A stretch of 64,000 bases of DNA from Candidatus Parabacteroides intestinigallinarum (GTDB taxonomy: Bacteria > Bacteroidota > Bacteroidia > Bacteroidales > Tannerellaceae), in contig DXEN01000054.1 of NCBI GenBank assembly GCA_019114945.1, forward strand, positions 1 to 64,000, written 5' to 3'. The notes beneath the pieces were generated by a model, which worked only from the letters and a program-made list of their open reading frames with translations, made no database searches and was not told where the DNA came from. Both the position numbers and the translations under genes were made by a program. Positions 1 through 8,118 of this stretch are shown here, piece by piece (within the stretch, counting starts at the first letter, position 1; each line of letters opens with the position of its first letter).

Positions 1-480
1 CCTACCCCCTTAACTGTAGCGGTGGCCTCAACAGGTTGACCGTTATAAGTTGATTTTTCCGCAATATTCAACTCTATAGTCGGTTCCACCTTCCCGATGG
101 TAAACTCTGCCGTAGCTTCCGCGGCTTTGTAGTTATCGCTCTCGGCGAAAGTGGCTTTCACCATATAATCTCCCGCGTCCGTCGGGGCTTCCTCTAAATC
201 GGTCCAACTATCGCCTTCGCCTTTCCGTTGATAAACGAGGCTCGTCACCTCAAGTTTATCCTCTCCTACCCCCTTAACTGTAGCGGTGGCCTCAACAGGT
301 TGACCGTTATAAGTTGATTTTTCCGCAATATTCAACTCTATAGTCGGTTCCGCCTTCTCGATGGTAAACTCTGCCGTAGCTTCCGCGGCGATGTAATTAG
401 TGTTTCCGGCGAAAGTGGCCTTCACCACATATTCTCCCGCGTCCGTCGGGGCTTCCTCCGTATAGGTAGCGTCATCTTGA
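1..480 (-). repeat. 264-bp (88-residue) near-identical Ig-like module repeats
   Basis: Bases 1-88 and 265-352 are almost identical, giving a 264-bp period, which is 88 codons. Both encode the ELNIAEKSTYNGQPVEATAT stretch. The following half-modules (APTDAGDYMVKATFAESDNY and its counterpart near 400-450) are clearly homologous but more diverged. The array continues off the left edge, so copy number is unknown. Confidence 0.85.
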
Positions 481-927
481 CCTGCCACTTTGTATCGCAG
501 GGTAATACTTTCCGTGATAGGTTCGTTGTTCACGCCATTCAGTACCGGGTCGGTGATGGATATCTGTTCGCCATCGTAAGTTTTACCTTTTACGCTCCAA
601 TCTTCCGCAAAAGTCGGCGTGGCTTGCGAGATGGTAAAATACATCTTCACCGCATCGCCATACAAACCGCCTGTTCCGGTCGGTGTAATGGTGATGGTCG
701 CCTCCTTGCCCGCGTTCGTGTTATTGGTGTAAGTTACCGTGTAATCCTCGCCTTGGGTATATCCTTTTATCGTTACCGTAGGGGTTATCGCTTGTCCCGT
801 GTAGGTATAGGTTCCCGTTATCTCATCGACCATCTCTTTCGTCAATTTATGTTGCACCGTCCCGCTTATGTCTCCGGTTCCCGTAATCGAGCCGCCCGTC
901 TCCACGCGGATGGCGCCGCCACCCGTC

Positions 928-981
928 AGCGAACCGTTAACCGCCAGCGAACCGTCAACCGTCAGCGAACCGTCAACCGTC
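928..981 (-). repeat. Three 18-bp in-frame tandem repeats
   Basis: Three consecutive 18-bp units (928-945, 946-963, 964-981) encode VDGSLT/VNGSLT hexapeptides on the minus strand. The last two are identical, which suggests recent slippage. The hexapeptide would extend a beta-helix-like stretch of the secreted protein. Confidence 0.8.
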
Positions 982-1689
982 AGCGTCACGTCTTTCGGCA
1001 CGGTGAGCGAGGTGCCTGCGGGAACGTTCAGCGTGCACTCCTCCGGAATCGTCAGGTCGACCGGCAGCACGGGGTCGCCCTTTACCGATGCCTCTCCGTT
1101 CTCGAAGACGAAACCCGCACCATAAGCGTTCGATTGCGGAACAATTCCCAAAACCTTTGCCTCCGGTCCGATGATAAGAGTGCCACCCACCATTTGGATT
1201 CCCGGCCCGTTCAGCGTGATTGTCCCGCCAGTGATTGCCACAGTGGAGGAATTAACCCCCGAGATGGCAGGCTCTGAGAGCCCTCCTGGTTTGTTATCCA
1301 TTGTCAGCCTGCCCTCTCCGGAAATAAAAAGGGAAGAGTTAGTAAGACTGATACCCTTCGACGACCTAACCCCCCCGTAAGTGATGGTGTTTTGACCTTC
1401 CAATTCCAAGTTTAAGGGTAGTTTTCTCCAAATTCATGGCTTTGCTGTTTTGTTGTGACATTGTAATCCTCACATCGCTGAATGTCATCTCGTGTTCATC
1501 GCCTCGTATATTGATAGCAGAGGAACTGCCGGGGACTCCTTGTTCGTCATTGAAGCTTCCGAAGACTCTGTAGTTGGTGTTTCCTTGGTCAATAATACTT
1601 AGGGGGTTATTACCACCACCATTAAATCGCCAGGGTAGTTCTTGCCCTTGCGCCGCGAGCGGGAGGCAAAGCAGGAAAAGTAACAGGGT

Positions 1690-1738
1690 AAAAAAAGCCC
1701 GCGCGTAGTGTCGGTTCTCGACACCCCGCCCGGGCTTC
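1690..1738 (-). terminator. Terminator-like hairpin between leader ORF and secreted protein
   Basis: Read on the minus strand, AGCCCG and GTGTCG pair with CGACAC and CGGGCT, and seven T follow directly: a classical intrinsic terminator. It lies 11 bases after the stop of the small ORF at 1752-1844 and covers the start of the secreted repeat protein, so it may be an attenuator. Confidence 0.7.
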
Positions 1739-1751
1739 TCGTTATACCTTA

Positions 1752-1844
1752 TTATATAACGCTTGCTAAGAAATTAGCGTCTTTCGCCAAACCCAGCGTG
1801 GTAAAAGAAGTTAACGCATTGTCGATTTTACAAGTATTCATCAT
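1752..1844 (-). CDS. 30-codon leader ORF
   Basis: ATG ATG AAT opens a 30-codon frame that ends in two consecutive stops (TAA TAA, 1754-1749). It starts about 20 bases after a TACCTTTG -7 element and ends 11 bases before a terminator hairpin. A ribosome paused at its stop would cover the base of the hairpin stem. No family is recognised; the peptide is neither strongly basic nor hydrophobic and has one Cys. Position between promoter and terminator makes a leader peptide for the downstream surface protein plausible, but this is inferred from layout only. Confidence 0.4.
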   Translation of the reverse strand: MMNTCKIDNALTSFTTLGLAKDANFLASVI

Positions 1845-1863
1845 TTCTTCGTTTTTAATGAGC

Positions 1864-1895
1864 CAAAGGTAAATATTTTGAAGCAATGATGAAAA
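1864..1895 (-). promoter_or_regulatory. Bacteroidetes-type promoter for leader ORF
   Basis: On the minus strand, TACCTTTG (1871-1864) matches the -7 consensus TAnnTTTG. A T-rich -33 element (1895-1892) lies 20 bases upstream. The leader ORF start at 1844 is 20 bases downstream. Confidence 0.5.
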
Positions 1896-1947
1896 AAAAT
1901 CTCAAAGTTTCTCTCGCGGGAAGCGAGACGCCCGTAACCTTTATTCA

Positions 1948-3354
1948 TCAAAACGCGTAAGAGACACCGATGGCGGGCATCAGGGCGGTCGCCTCGTAAT
2001 GACCACCAAACACGCGGGGCTGACCGAGAATCAAATCCGTGTCGGTATACGAGCCGTCGCGCCCGAAGCCGGTCACATAGCTGAACGCCACATCCACCGA
2101 CATCGCCTCGATAGGGCGGAAGCTCAATCCCGCGGTGATGCCCAGCTTGTTCATGCTCGGGGTCTCAGGGTTCAGATACTCCTCCTCCACGGGAGACTCG
2201 TCAAAATAAGCGCCCAAGCGGACATCCAAACGGTTCGTGGCGGCGAACTGGCCCCCCAGCCGATAGATGCGGGAGTTCTTGTATTTCTTCTCGGCATGGA
2301 TATCATACTGGCTGAGCGACGAGGGAGAGAAATGGACATCCAGCGCGTCGTAAGCGCCCCAGCCCACGAACTGCACCTCGCCCGACACCGTCCAACGCTC
2401 CGTAGGGCGGTAGGTGAGGCCTACGTTCCAGTTGTCCGGCAAGGGAAGCTCGGCGGAGAAAGTACCCTGGTTCAGTGGGGGCACCGCTACGCCGCTCTGC
2501 CCCATCATCTGCAGCAAACCGTTCACCTGCTCCAGAAGCGCCATCAGCTCCGCCTCGTTCGTGTAATCAAGCGCGATGCTGCCCTCCTTCACCTTCGCCG
2601 TCACCTTCGAGCGATAAGAAAGCCCCACGGTGAACTTATCGTTGATATCGTACATGGCGCCCACGTTGAAGCCAAAGCGAACCCCCGCGCTCCCCTTCAA
2701 GCCCACCGAGGCGGCGGCGGCGTCATCGTATTTCGCGATCGTCTCGACCACCTCTTGCGGGATCAGCGCCCCCAGCGCCGGGTTGGCGGCTATCATCCGC
2801 TCGGCCATTTGCCCCATCTCGCCCGGGCCAATCAAGGCGCGGTTCAAGGTGATGTTGCCAAACTCCATCATCAATCCGGCGCCGACGCTGAGGCGATCCA
2901 TGATTTTCCACGAGACAGTGGGCTGGATGTTGAACGCCTTCAGGGAAATCTCCTGGCAGAGGTGGGCGCCCGCCCAGTCGTGCCCCCAAGTGATGCTACT
3001 GCCATAAGGGGTGTTAATCATCACGCCCGCCGCCAAATTATCGTAAATCTTGAAACCAGCGTACACGTACAAAGGCGTGCTCGGCGTGTTGTCCGTCTCG
3101 AACGAATAGTTGTCCTTTTGGAACTCGGCGGTGGCGAACACGCCGGAAACGCCCGCCGACAGGTCGACATGCTTATCCATAAACACCAATCCGGCGGGAT
3201 TAAAGTGCATACTCTCCGCCCCCAACTTCATGGCGACTCCGACATGTCCCATGCCGGCTTGTTTCGTACTCTGCGCATTCACCTGGAATCCCTCGGCCGC
3301 CGCATACGAGAAAGGAAGCATGGCAAGGCATGCTAAAACGATAACTTTTCTCAT
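1948..3354 (-). CDS. FadL/OmpP1/TodX-family outer-membrane transporter
   Basis: The 468-residue protein starts with a signal peptide ending near residue 20 (FSYAAA). The mature N-terminus GFQVNAQSTKQAGMGHVGVA, then the NPAGL motif near residue 54, is the hallmark of the FadL family, whose N-terminal hatch plugs a 14-stranded barrel and which moves hydrophobic compounds across the outer membrane. The C-terminus ends in an aromatic residue (VSYAF), as expected for BAM-inserted barrels. The length fits FadL. The actual substrate (long-chain fatty acid or aromatic compound) cannot be told from sequence. It is monocistronic: 95 bp separate it from the phosphatase upstream, and a TACCTTTG element lies at 3411-3418. 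Confidence 0.88.
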   Translation of the reverse strand: MRKVIVLACLAMLPFSYAAAEGFQVNAQSTKQAGMGHVGVAMKLGAESMHFNPAGLVFMDKHVDLSAGVSGVFATAEFQKDNYSFETDNTPSTPLYVYAGFKIYDNLAAGVMINTPYGSSITWGHDWAGAHLCQEISLKAFNIQPTVSWKIMDRLSVGAGLMMEFGNITLNRALIGPGEMGQMAERMIAANPALGALIPQEVVETIAKYDDAAAASVGLKGSAGVRFGFNVGAMYDINDKFTVGLSYRSKVTAKVKEGSIALDYTNEAELMALLEQVNGLLQMMGQSGVAVPPLNQGTFSAELPLPDNWNVGLTYRPTERWTVSGEVQFVGWGAYDALDVHFSPSSLSQYDIHAEKKYKNSRIYRLGGQFAATNRLDVRLGAYFDESPVEEEYLNPETPSMNKLGITAGLSFRPIEAMSVDVAFSYVTGFGRDGSYTDTDLILGQPRVFGGHYEATALMPAIGVSYAF

Positions 3355-3449
3355 AAAAAACTATTTGTTAAATATTATGATTTATACGCCACCCATGGCG
3401 TAAACGGCGGCAAAGGTAAGATTCTTTTCTCAAATATCGCACACTTTCG

Positions 3450-3932
3450 CTAAAAATGCGCGGCACAATAGCGCGACAAGCCCGCGCAAGCGTCTTCCAA
3501 TAGGTCTAATACCAGCTCAAACCCTTCGGCCCCGCTATAATAAGGGTCGGGCACGTGGTCGTATAACGAATCACGGGCGAATTCCATCATGCGATGAATT
3601 TTCGCCTCCGACTCCAAATCGGGCGCCATCCGCCGGAGTTCCGCCACGTTGCGGTCGTCCATGCCGATAATCAAATCAAAGGCTTGAAAATCCCAAGGCC
3701 GTATCGGTCGCGAGATAGATTCCAGCTCGTAGCCTCGCCGGGCCGCGTGCGCCCGCATCCGCGCATCCGCCCGCTCCCCCTCGTGATAGCCAATCAACCC
3801 GGCGGAATCAATCTCGAAACGCTCCTCCGCTCCCGCCTCTTTTACCAACTTCCTCATCACCGCCTCGGCCGAAGGCGAACGGCAGATATTCCCCAAACAA
3901 ATGAATAAGATTCGAATCTTTTCCTGTCTCAT
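3450..3932 (-). CDS. Low molecular weight protein-tyrosine phosphatase
   Basis: At 160 residues it has the family's standard size. The P-loop CLGNICRS (Cys12, Arg18, Ser19) supplies the nucleophile and phosphate-binding Arg, and the DPYYSG motif near residue 129 supplies the general acid Asp. In cytoplasm these enzymes dephosphorylate tyrosine kinases of the BY type that control capsule export, but no kinase or capsule gene lies nearby. It is the last gene after priA on the minus strand (45-bp gap filled with 7-bp repeats), so cotranscription with priA is likely. Confidence 0.93.
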   Translation of the reverse strand: MRQEKIRILFICLGNICRSPSAEAVMRKLVKEAGAEERFEIDSAGLIGYHEGERADARMRAHAARRGYELESISRPIRPWDFQAFDLIIGMDDRNVAELRRMAPDLESEAKIHRMMEFARDSLYDHVPDPYYSGAEGFELVLDLLEDACAGLSRYCAAHF

Positions 3933-3943
3933 CGTCTATAAAT

Positions 3944-3973
3944 TTGAAATCTGAAATCTGAAATCTGAAATTT
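3944..3973. repeat. 7-bp microrepeat, four units
   Basis: The gap between the phosphatase and priA consists almost wholly of the 7-mer CTGAAAT repeated four times. Closely related 7-mers occur at 25831-25858 and 27008-27034. Confidence 0.85.
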
Positions 3974-3977
3974 AAAC

Positions 3978-6440
3978 TCACACCGGATCGACATCATAAT
4001 GCACGAGCAACCGCTTGAACGCCTCGTAAGCCCGCATCTCCGCATGAACGCGCTCCAACACCTCACGGAGCGGAGCGATGCCGGCGGAAATCTCGACCTT
4101 CAAAACAATTTTCTTAATCAGCAACGTTTGTATCCGGGTAACGGGAGGCGTAACCGGCCCCAATACCCGCTCGCCCAAGCGGGCGCGCAGCTTCTCGGCA
4201 TACAATCCGGACATCTCTCGCAAGGCCTCCGCGTCGCGGCTCCGAAGCACCAGCACGATCAAGCGATAATAAGGAGGATAACGAAACATGCTACGCTCCT
4301 CCAGCTGCGAGCGAACCATCTCCTTATAAGCGAAACGCCGCACCATCTGAATCAGGGGATGCCCCGGTTGCGTGGTTTGCAAGACAACCGTCCCCCGCTT
4401 GTCGCGCCGGCCGGCACGCCCGCTGACCTGTACCATCAGCTGGAACGCCCGTTCGTGCGCCCGGAAATCCGGGAAGTTCATCAAACTATCCGCGCTCAAG
4501 ATACCGACTACGCTGACATTCCCGAAATCCAATCCTTTCGACAGCATCTGGGTGCCAATCAGGATACGCGTCTTCCCTTTCTCGAAATCCAAGAGAATCC
4601 GCTCGTAAGCCTGCCGGGTACGGGCGGAGTCCAAATCCAACCGATCGATTCTCACCGCGGGGAAAAGCGAGGCGATCTCCTCCTCTACCTTTTCCGTGCC
4701 GAACCCCTGCATCTTAAATTCCACGCCCCCGCACTCCGGACACACCTCCGGCAGACGGTACGTATAGCCACAATAATGACACACCAATTGACGATTCGCC
4801 TTATGATACGCGAGGCTGACATCGCAATTCACGCAATGGGGCACCCAGCCACACGCCTTGCAGGCGATCATCGGGGCGAACCCCCGCCGGTTCTGGAACA
4901 AGATGACTTGCTCGTCCCGCGCCAAGGCCTCGCGCATCCTGCCGACCAATTCCGGGGAGAACAAGGTGTCTTTCATAATCTTCTTACGCCTCAGCTCCTT
5001 CACGTCTACCGTGACGATCTCCGGCATCAGGCAATCCCCATAACGGGTAAGCAACTCCACCAAACCATATTTCCCGGTCAGCGCGTTGAAATAGGAATCG
5101 ATGGAAGGCGTAGCGGAGCCTAAAAGCGTCTTTCCCCCATGCATACCGGCCAAAACGATCGCGGCGTTACGGGCATGGTACCGAGGCGCCGGGTCTTGTT
5201 GCTTATACGTATTCTCGTGCTCCTCGTCCACGATTACCAGCCCCAAATCCTTGAAAGGGAGAAAAAGCGACGAACGGACCCCCAATATCAACAGGGGCTC
5301 GCCGCTATGCAACAGCTTGTTCCAAACCTCCACCCGCTCGTTGTCCGAGAACTTGGAATGGTACACCAACAGCTTATCGCCAAATAGCTTCGCCAGGCGT
5401 TCCGTAATCTGGGTGGTAATAGCGATCTCCGGCAACAGGTACAACACTTGCCGCCCCAATCGCAGCACCTCGTCGATCAAACGAATATAAATCTCCGTCT
5501 TCCCACTGGACGTGACACCGTGAAGCAGACAAACATCCTTCGAGCGGAACGCCTCGTGGATTTCCCGATAAGCCTTCTCTTGCGCCGGAGTAAGCGGATT
5601 GGGCGTTAACGGACGGCATACCGACATGCGCAAGCGGCTCACCTCTTTCTCGTAGCACTCCAAGATGCCCCGTTTCAGCAAGCCATCCAATACGGCGGGA
5701 GTACAGCCGCTTCGCTCCAACAATTCTTTTTTCGAGAGTTCCCGCGCCAAGGCCGGATTAAGCGCATGGCTCACGTCCAGGAAACAAACCAACAGCGACT
5801 CTTGCTTCCGCGCCCGTTTAAGTTCCTCGAAAGCGGCCTGAAGCCTCGCCTCGTCTCGATACTCCTCGGACAAACGGATAAAAACGCTTGTCCGAGGCAC
5901 GAAGCCCCGTTTGAGTTCCTCGCTCACCTCCACCGCCCCTTTCGCCATCAGCGAGGAAACGACGGGTAAGACATTGCGCAAGCCTGTTTTTCGTTCCAAT
6001 TCGGCGATGGTCAATCTCGACGCGCCGTGAAAGGCATCCAATACGGTTTGCTCGTTGGGGCGCAAAGGGGCGGTCGCCTCAAAATCCGCATTGTAGATAA
6101 CCGCGGTCTCGCTCTCCAACTTCAAGCCGGAAGGAAGCGCCGCTTTATATACATCGCCCAACTTACATATATAATAAGAGGAAATCCATCTCCAGAAACG
6201 GAGCTGGGGACGACGAAGCACCGGAGCGGCATCCAGCAAGGCATAAATCTCCTTGGTCTCAAGCCGTGTGTCCGGTGTCCCTTCGTGCACCTCAATGACA
6301 ATAGCGGTATAATAACGTTTCTTCCCGAAATGCACGATGACACGGCATCCGGGAATCACGTTTTTCTCTAAATCCTCCGGGATTCGATACGTATAACTGT
6401 TCTCCAACGGCAATGGAAGTATGACATCCGCGTATCTCAT
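3978..6440 (-). CDS. priA: Primosomal replication protein N' (PriA helicase)
   Basis: PriA is a 3'-5' DNA helicase that reloads the replisome at stalled forks. The protein has an N-terminal DNA-binding domain (MRYADVILPLPL..YTY), Walker A GVTSSGKTEIY, the DEEH box (VIVDEEHENTYKQ), and paired zinc-binding Cys motifs (CKACGWVPHCVNC; CHYCG..CPECGG) inserted in the helicase core, followed by RGFAP and SGRAGR motifs. I chose ATG 6440 (820 residues). The ATG at 6482 adds MVDHGGYLVLKPRG, which does not look like PriA and would overlap the upstream gene. Eleven bases separate it from the beta-barrel gene upstream. Confidence 0.95.
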   Translation of the reverse strand: MRYADVILPLPLENSYTYRIPEDLEKNVIPGCRVIVHFGKKRYYTAIVIEVHEGTPDTRLETKEIYALLDAAPVLRRPQLRFWRWISSYYICKLGDVYKAALPSGLKLESETAVIYNADFEATAPLRPNEQTVLDAFHGASRLTIAELERKTGLRNVLPVVSSLMAKGAVEVSEELKRGFVPRTSVFIRLSEEYRDEARLQAAFEELKRARKQESLLVCFLDVSHALNPALARELSKKELLERSGCTPAVLDGLLKRGILECYEKEVSRLRMSVCRPLTPNPLTPAQEKAYREIHEAFRSKDVCLLHGVTSSGKTEIYIRLIDEVLRLGRQVLYLLPEIAITTQITERLAKLFGDKLLVYHSKFSDNERVEVWNKLLHSGEPLLILGVRSSLFLPFKDLGLVIVDEEHENTYKQQDPAPRYHARNAAIVLAGMHGGKTLLGSATPSIDSYFNALTGKYGLVELLTRYGDCLMPEIVTVDVKELRRKKIMKDTLFSPELVGRMREALARDEQVILFQNRRGFAPMIACKACGWVPHCVNCDVSLAYHKANRQLVCHYCGYTYRLPEVCPECGGVEFKMQGFGTEKVEEEIASLFPAVRIDRLDLDSARTRQAYERILLDFEKGKTRILIGTQMLSKGLDFGNVSVVGILSADSLMNFPDFRAHERAFQLMVQVSGRAGRRDKRGTVVLQTTQPGHPLIQMVRRFAYKEMVRSQLEERSMFRYPPYYRLIVLVLRSRDAEALREMSGLYAEKLRARLGERVLGPVTPPVTRIQTLLIKKIVLKVEISAGIAPLREVLERVHAEMRAYEAFKRLLVHYDVDPV

Positions 6441-6451
6441 CCCCCTTGGTT

Positions 6452-7042
6452 TTAGAACAAGATAGCCGCCGTGATCGACCAACCGCGGTTCTTACCGTTC
6501 AAGTCAATCTTTTTGGCGCTATAATTATCGGTCAATCCCAAGCCATAATTCATGCCCACTTGCAAATGACTGATTAATTCTATACCCGCGCCAAAATTAA
6601 GTCCGGCGCTAAACGACTTCGCCTCGATTTGATCGCCCAACACATCCCATAGCTTATCGCCACCCACACGAAAACCCACGTAGGGACCGGCCGCCAAATA
6701 GGCCTTGATAACCGGCAAGCCAAACTTCCATTTCAGATTGACCGGGACATCCAGGTAACTCGTCTTCATGCTCGTTTTAATACCACTATGCTCATCCGTC
6801 TCCATCCCCTTTTGCGCGTATAATACCGCCGCGTCGATTCCTAATCCCAACACGGGGAAAGTAGCCTCCAGCATCGGACCTATCTGGAATCCGGTAATAT
6901 TATTCGCTTTCAAGATATCCGAATTAAAATGAACGGACGAGATATTCACTCCTCCTTTTACACCCAATTTCACTTGCGCACGCGCGGGAAGCGCCATTCC
7001 GACAAATAAGGCGACAATCATGAATCCAATCCATCTTTTCAT
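6452..7042 (-). CDS. Outer-membrane beta-barrel protein (PF13568-like porin family)
   Basis: A 196-residue protein with a signal peptide (MKRWIGFMIVALFVGMALPARA) followed by QVKLGVKGGVNISSV, a typical first strand of small Bacteroidetes barrels. Alternating Gly/aromatic strands fill the rest, and it ends in AAILF, with a terminal Phe. An upstream in-frame ATG at 7117 was rejected because it puts 25 polar residues before the signal peptide. Function is unknown. It sits 11 bases upstream of priA, and a TATGTTCG-type -7 element near 7088-7095 may drive both. Confidence 0.8.
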   Translation of the reverse strand: MKRWIGFMIVALFVGMALPARAQVKLGVKGGVNISSVHFNSDILKANNITGFQIGPMLEATFPVLGLGIDAAVLYAQKGMETDEHSGIKTSMKTSYLDVPVNLKWKFGLPVIKAYLAAGPYVGFRVGGDKLWDVLGDQIEAKSFSAGLNFGAGIELISHLQVGMNYGLGLTDNYSAKKIDLNGKNRGWSITAAILF

Positions 7043-7150
7043 ACCAAAACTATTTTTACGGTTAATACATCTATGATTTATGTATGCGCGAACATACATT
7101 GCTTTATGAGTAAACAAAAAATTCCGGCGGTGTGTTCACCAAGGGGAACC

Positions 7151-7996
7151 TTAACTTTTAATATTCACGTATTCCCGATTCCGTATATAGCTTAAAGCGG
7201 CCCCAATCGCCGTACGGTATTCAGCATATTCCGGAATCCGGAAGCGTACGCCATAAATATCTTCCAGACGGGGGAAAATAGAAGCGCATTGCGGCAAGCG
7301 GGTAAGGTTGCCAATCAAGACGATATCCCGGATGTCGCTATTCAACGAAGCGAATACCGCGCCTTGCCCGATCGTTTGCAATACCATGTGCACAATACCC
7401 AAGGCAATATCCTCTCGCTTCGCGTTCGCGTCCGCTTTGCCGAAAATAGAAGCGGTGACATCCAAGGGAAGTCCCGGCAGCGGGTGTGGCGTAATATCAC
7501 GGATATGTAAATCTATATCGTTCAAGGAGCCCAACTCGGCCAACGAGGCGATTTGATGAAAATCGTTCGTCTTCAACAGCAATTTCGACAGGCCGAGAAT
7601 CGTGCCTCCGCCAATTCCCAATCCGCCCACATGCTCAATCACCGAAGCTTGGACTTTCACGAACGAGGTACCCGTTCCCATACTGACCACCAGCAAACTC
7701 TCCTCACCCGAATTATATTGGGCACCTAATCCATTCGCCAAGAACTCATCCGTCTTAGCCGTAGGCAATCCATACAAGGGCTGGTCGATATAAGCGCTGC
7801 CAACACCCGTCAGAATCACCTTCTCTATATTCGAGAGCGCGATGTTATTATCATAAATATACTTTCCGAACGCTCCAAACAACGAAGTCACCGGATCGGT
7901 CGCTTTTACGAACATCGGGTTCTTGATCATCTTATCCGACACACCGATAATCTTAGTCGTGCTTCCCCCCACATCAATACCAATGACGATTCCCAT
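7151..7996 (-). CDS. coaW: Type II pantothenate kinase
   Basis: It phosphorylates pantothenate, the first step of CoA synthesis. The 281-residue protein has the ASKHA-fold phosphate loop GIDVGGSTTKI at its very start, a second ATP-binding loop SMGTGTSFVKV, and GGLGIGGGTILGL, all typical of the Fumble/CoaW type. That type is not feedback-inhibited in Staphylococcus; regulation here is unknown. I chose ATG 7996 because the earlier ATG at 8029 adds 11 charged residues. CoA supply suits a neighbourhood dominated by acyl-CoA enzymes. Confidence 0.85.
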   Translation of the reverse strand: MGIVIGIDVGGSTTKIIGVSDKMIKNPMFVKATDPVTSLFGAFGKYIYDNNIALSNIEKVILTGVGSAYIDQPLYGLPTAKTDEFLANGLGAQYNSGEESLLVVSMGTGTSFVKVQASVIEHVGGLGIGGGTILGLSKLLLKTNDFHQIASLAELGSLNDIDLHIRDITPHPLPGLPLDVTASIFGKADANAKREDIALGIVHMVLQTIGQGAVFASLNSDIRDIVLIGNLTRLPQCASIFPRLEDIYGVRFRIPEYAEYRTAIGAALSYIRNREYVNIKS

Positions 7997-8055
7997 AACC
8001 TTTCTTTTATTCTTAATTCCTCGCCACAAAAGTACACAAACCCACTATAATTATA

Positions 8056-8090
8056 ATAAAAAGGCCAGGTAAAAATATTACCCAGCCTTC
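8056..8090 (-). terminator. Terminator after the mutase operon
   Basis: Minus-strand AAGGC/GGTAA pair with TTACC/GCCTT around a short AT loop, and TTTTTATTATAA follows. It lies 30 bases past the end of mutB. Confidence 0.75.
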
Positions 8091-8118
8091 TTATCGTGAA
8101 ACCGTATGGTCTATACCT

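Larger units (their letters stand above)
1..1724 (-). pseudogene. Secreted Ig-like repeat protein, partial and frameshifted
   Basis: The reading frame runs off the left edge. A signal peptide (ending LPLAAQGQ) lies in one frame around 1630-1700. From about 1408 down to 1 the protein continues in another frame, with ELEGQNTITYGG, a VDGSLT repeat, and then Ig-like modules (YTYTGQAITPTVTIKG; EAPTDAGEYVVKATF). Two single-base changes are needed to join them: one extra T in the T7 tract at 1690-1696 and one G fewer near 1409. With 8 T the frame would open at GTG 1724, giving MSRTDTTRG before the hydrophobic core. Proteins of this make-up are usually surface-exposed in Bacteroidales. Whether this is a decayed gene, a phase-variable gene or a sequencing error cannot be decided here. 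Ligand and function are unknown. Confidence 0.6.

Noticed and set aside
1999..3336. 445-codon plus-strand frame opposite the FadL-type gene
   Set aside because: His/Arg-rich shadow of a gene with a good signal peptide and FadL motifs.
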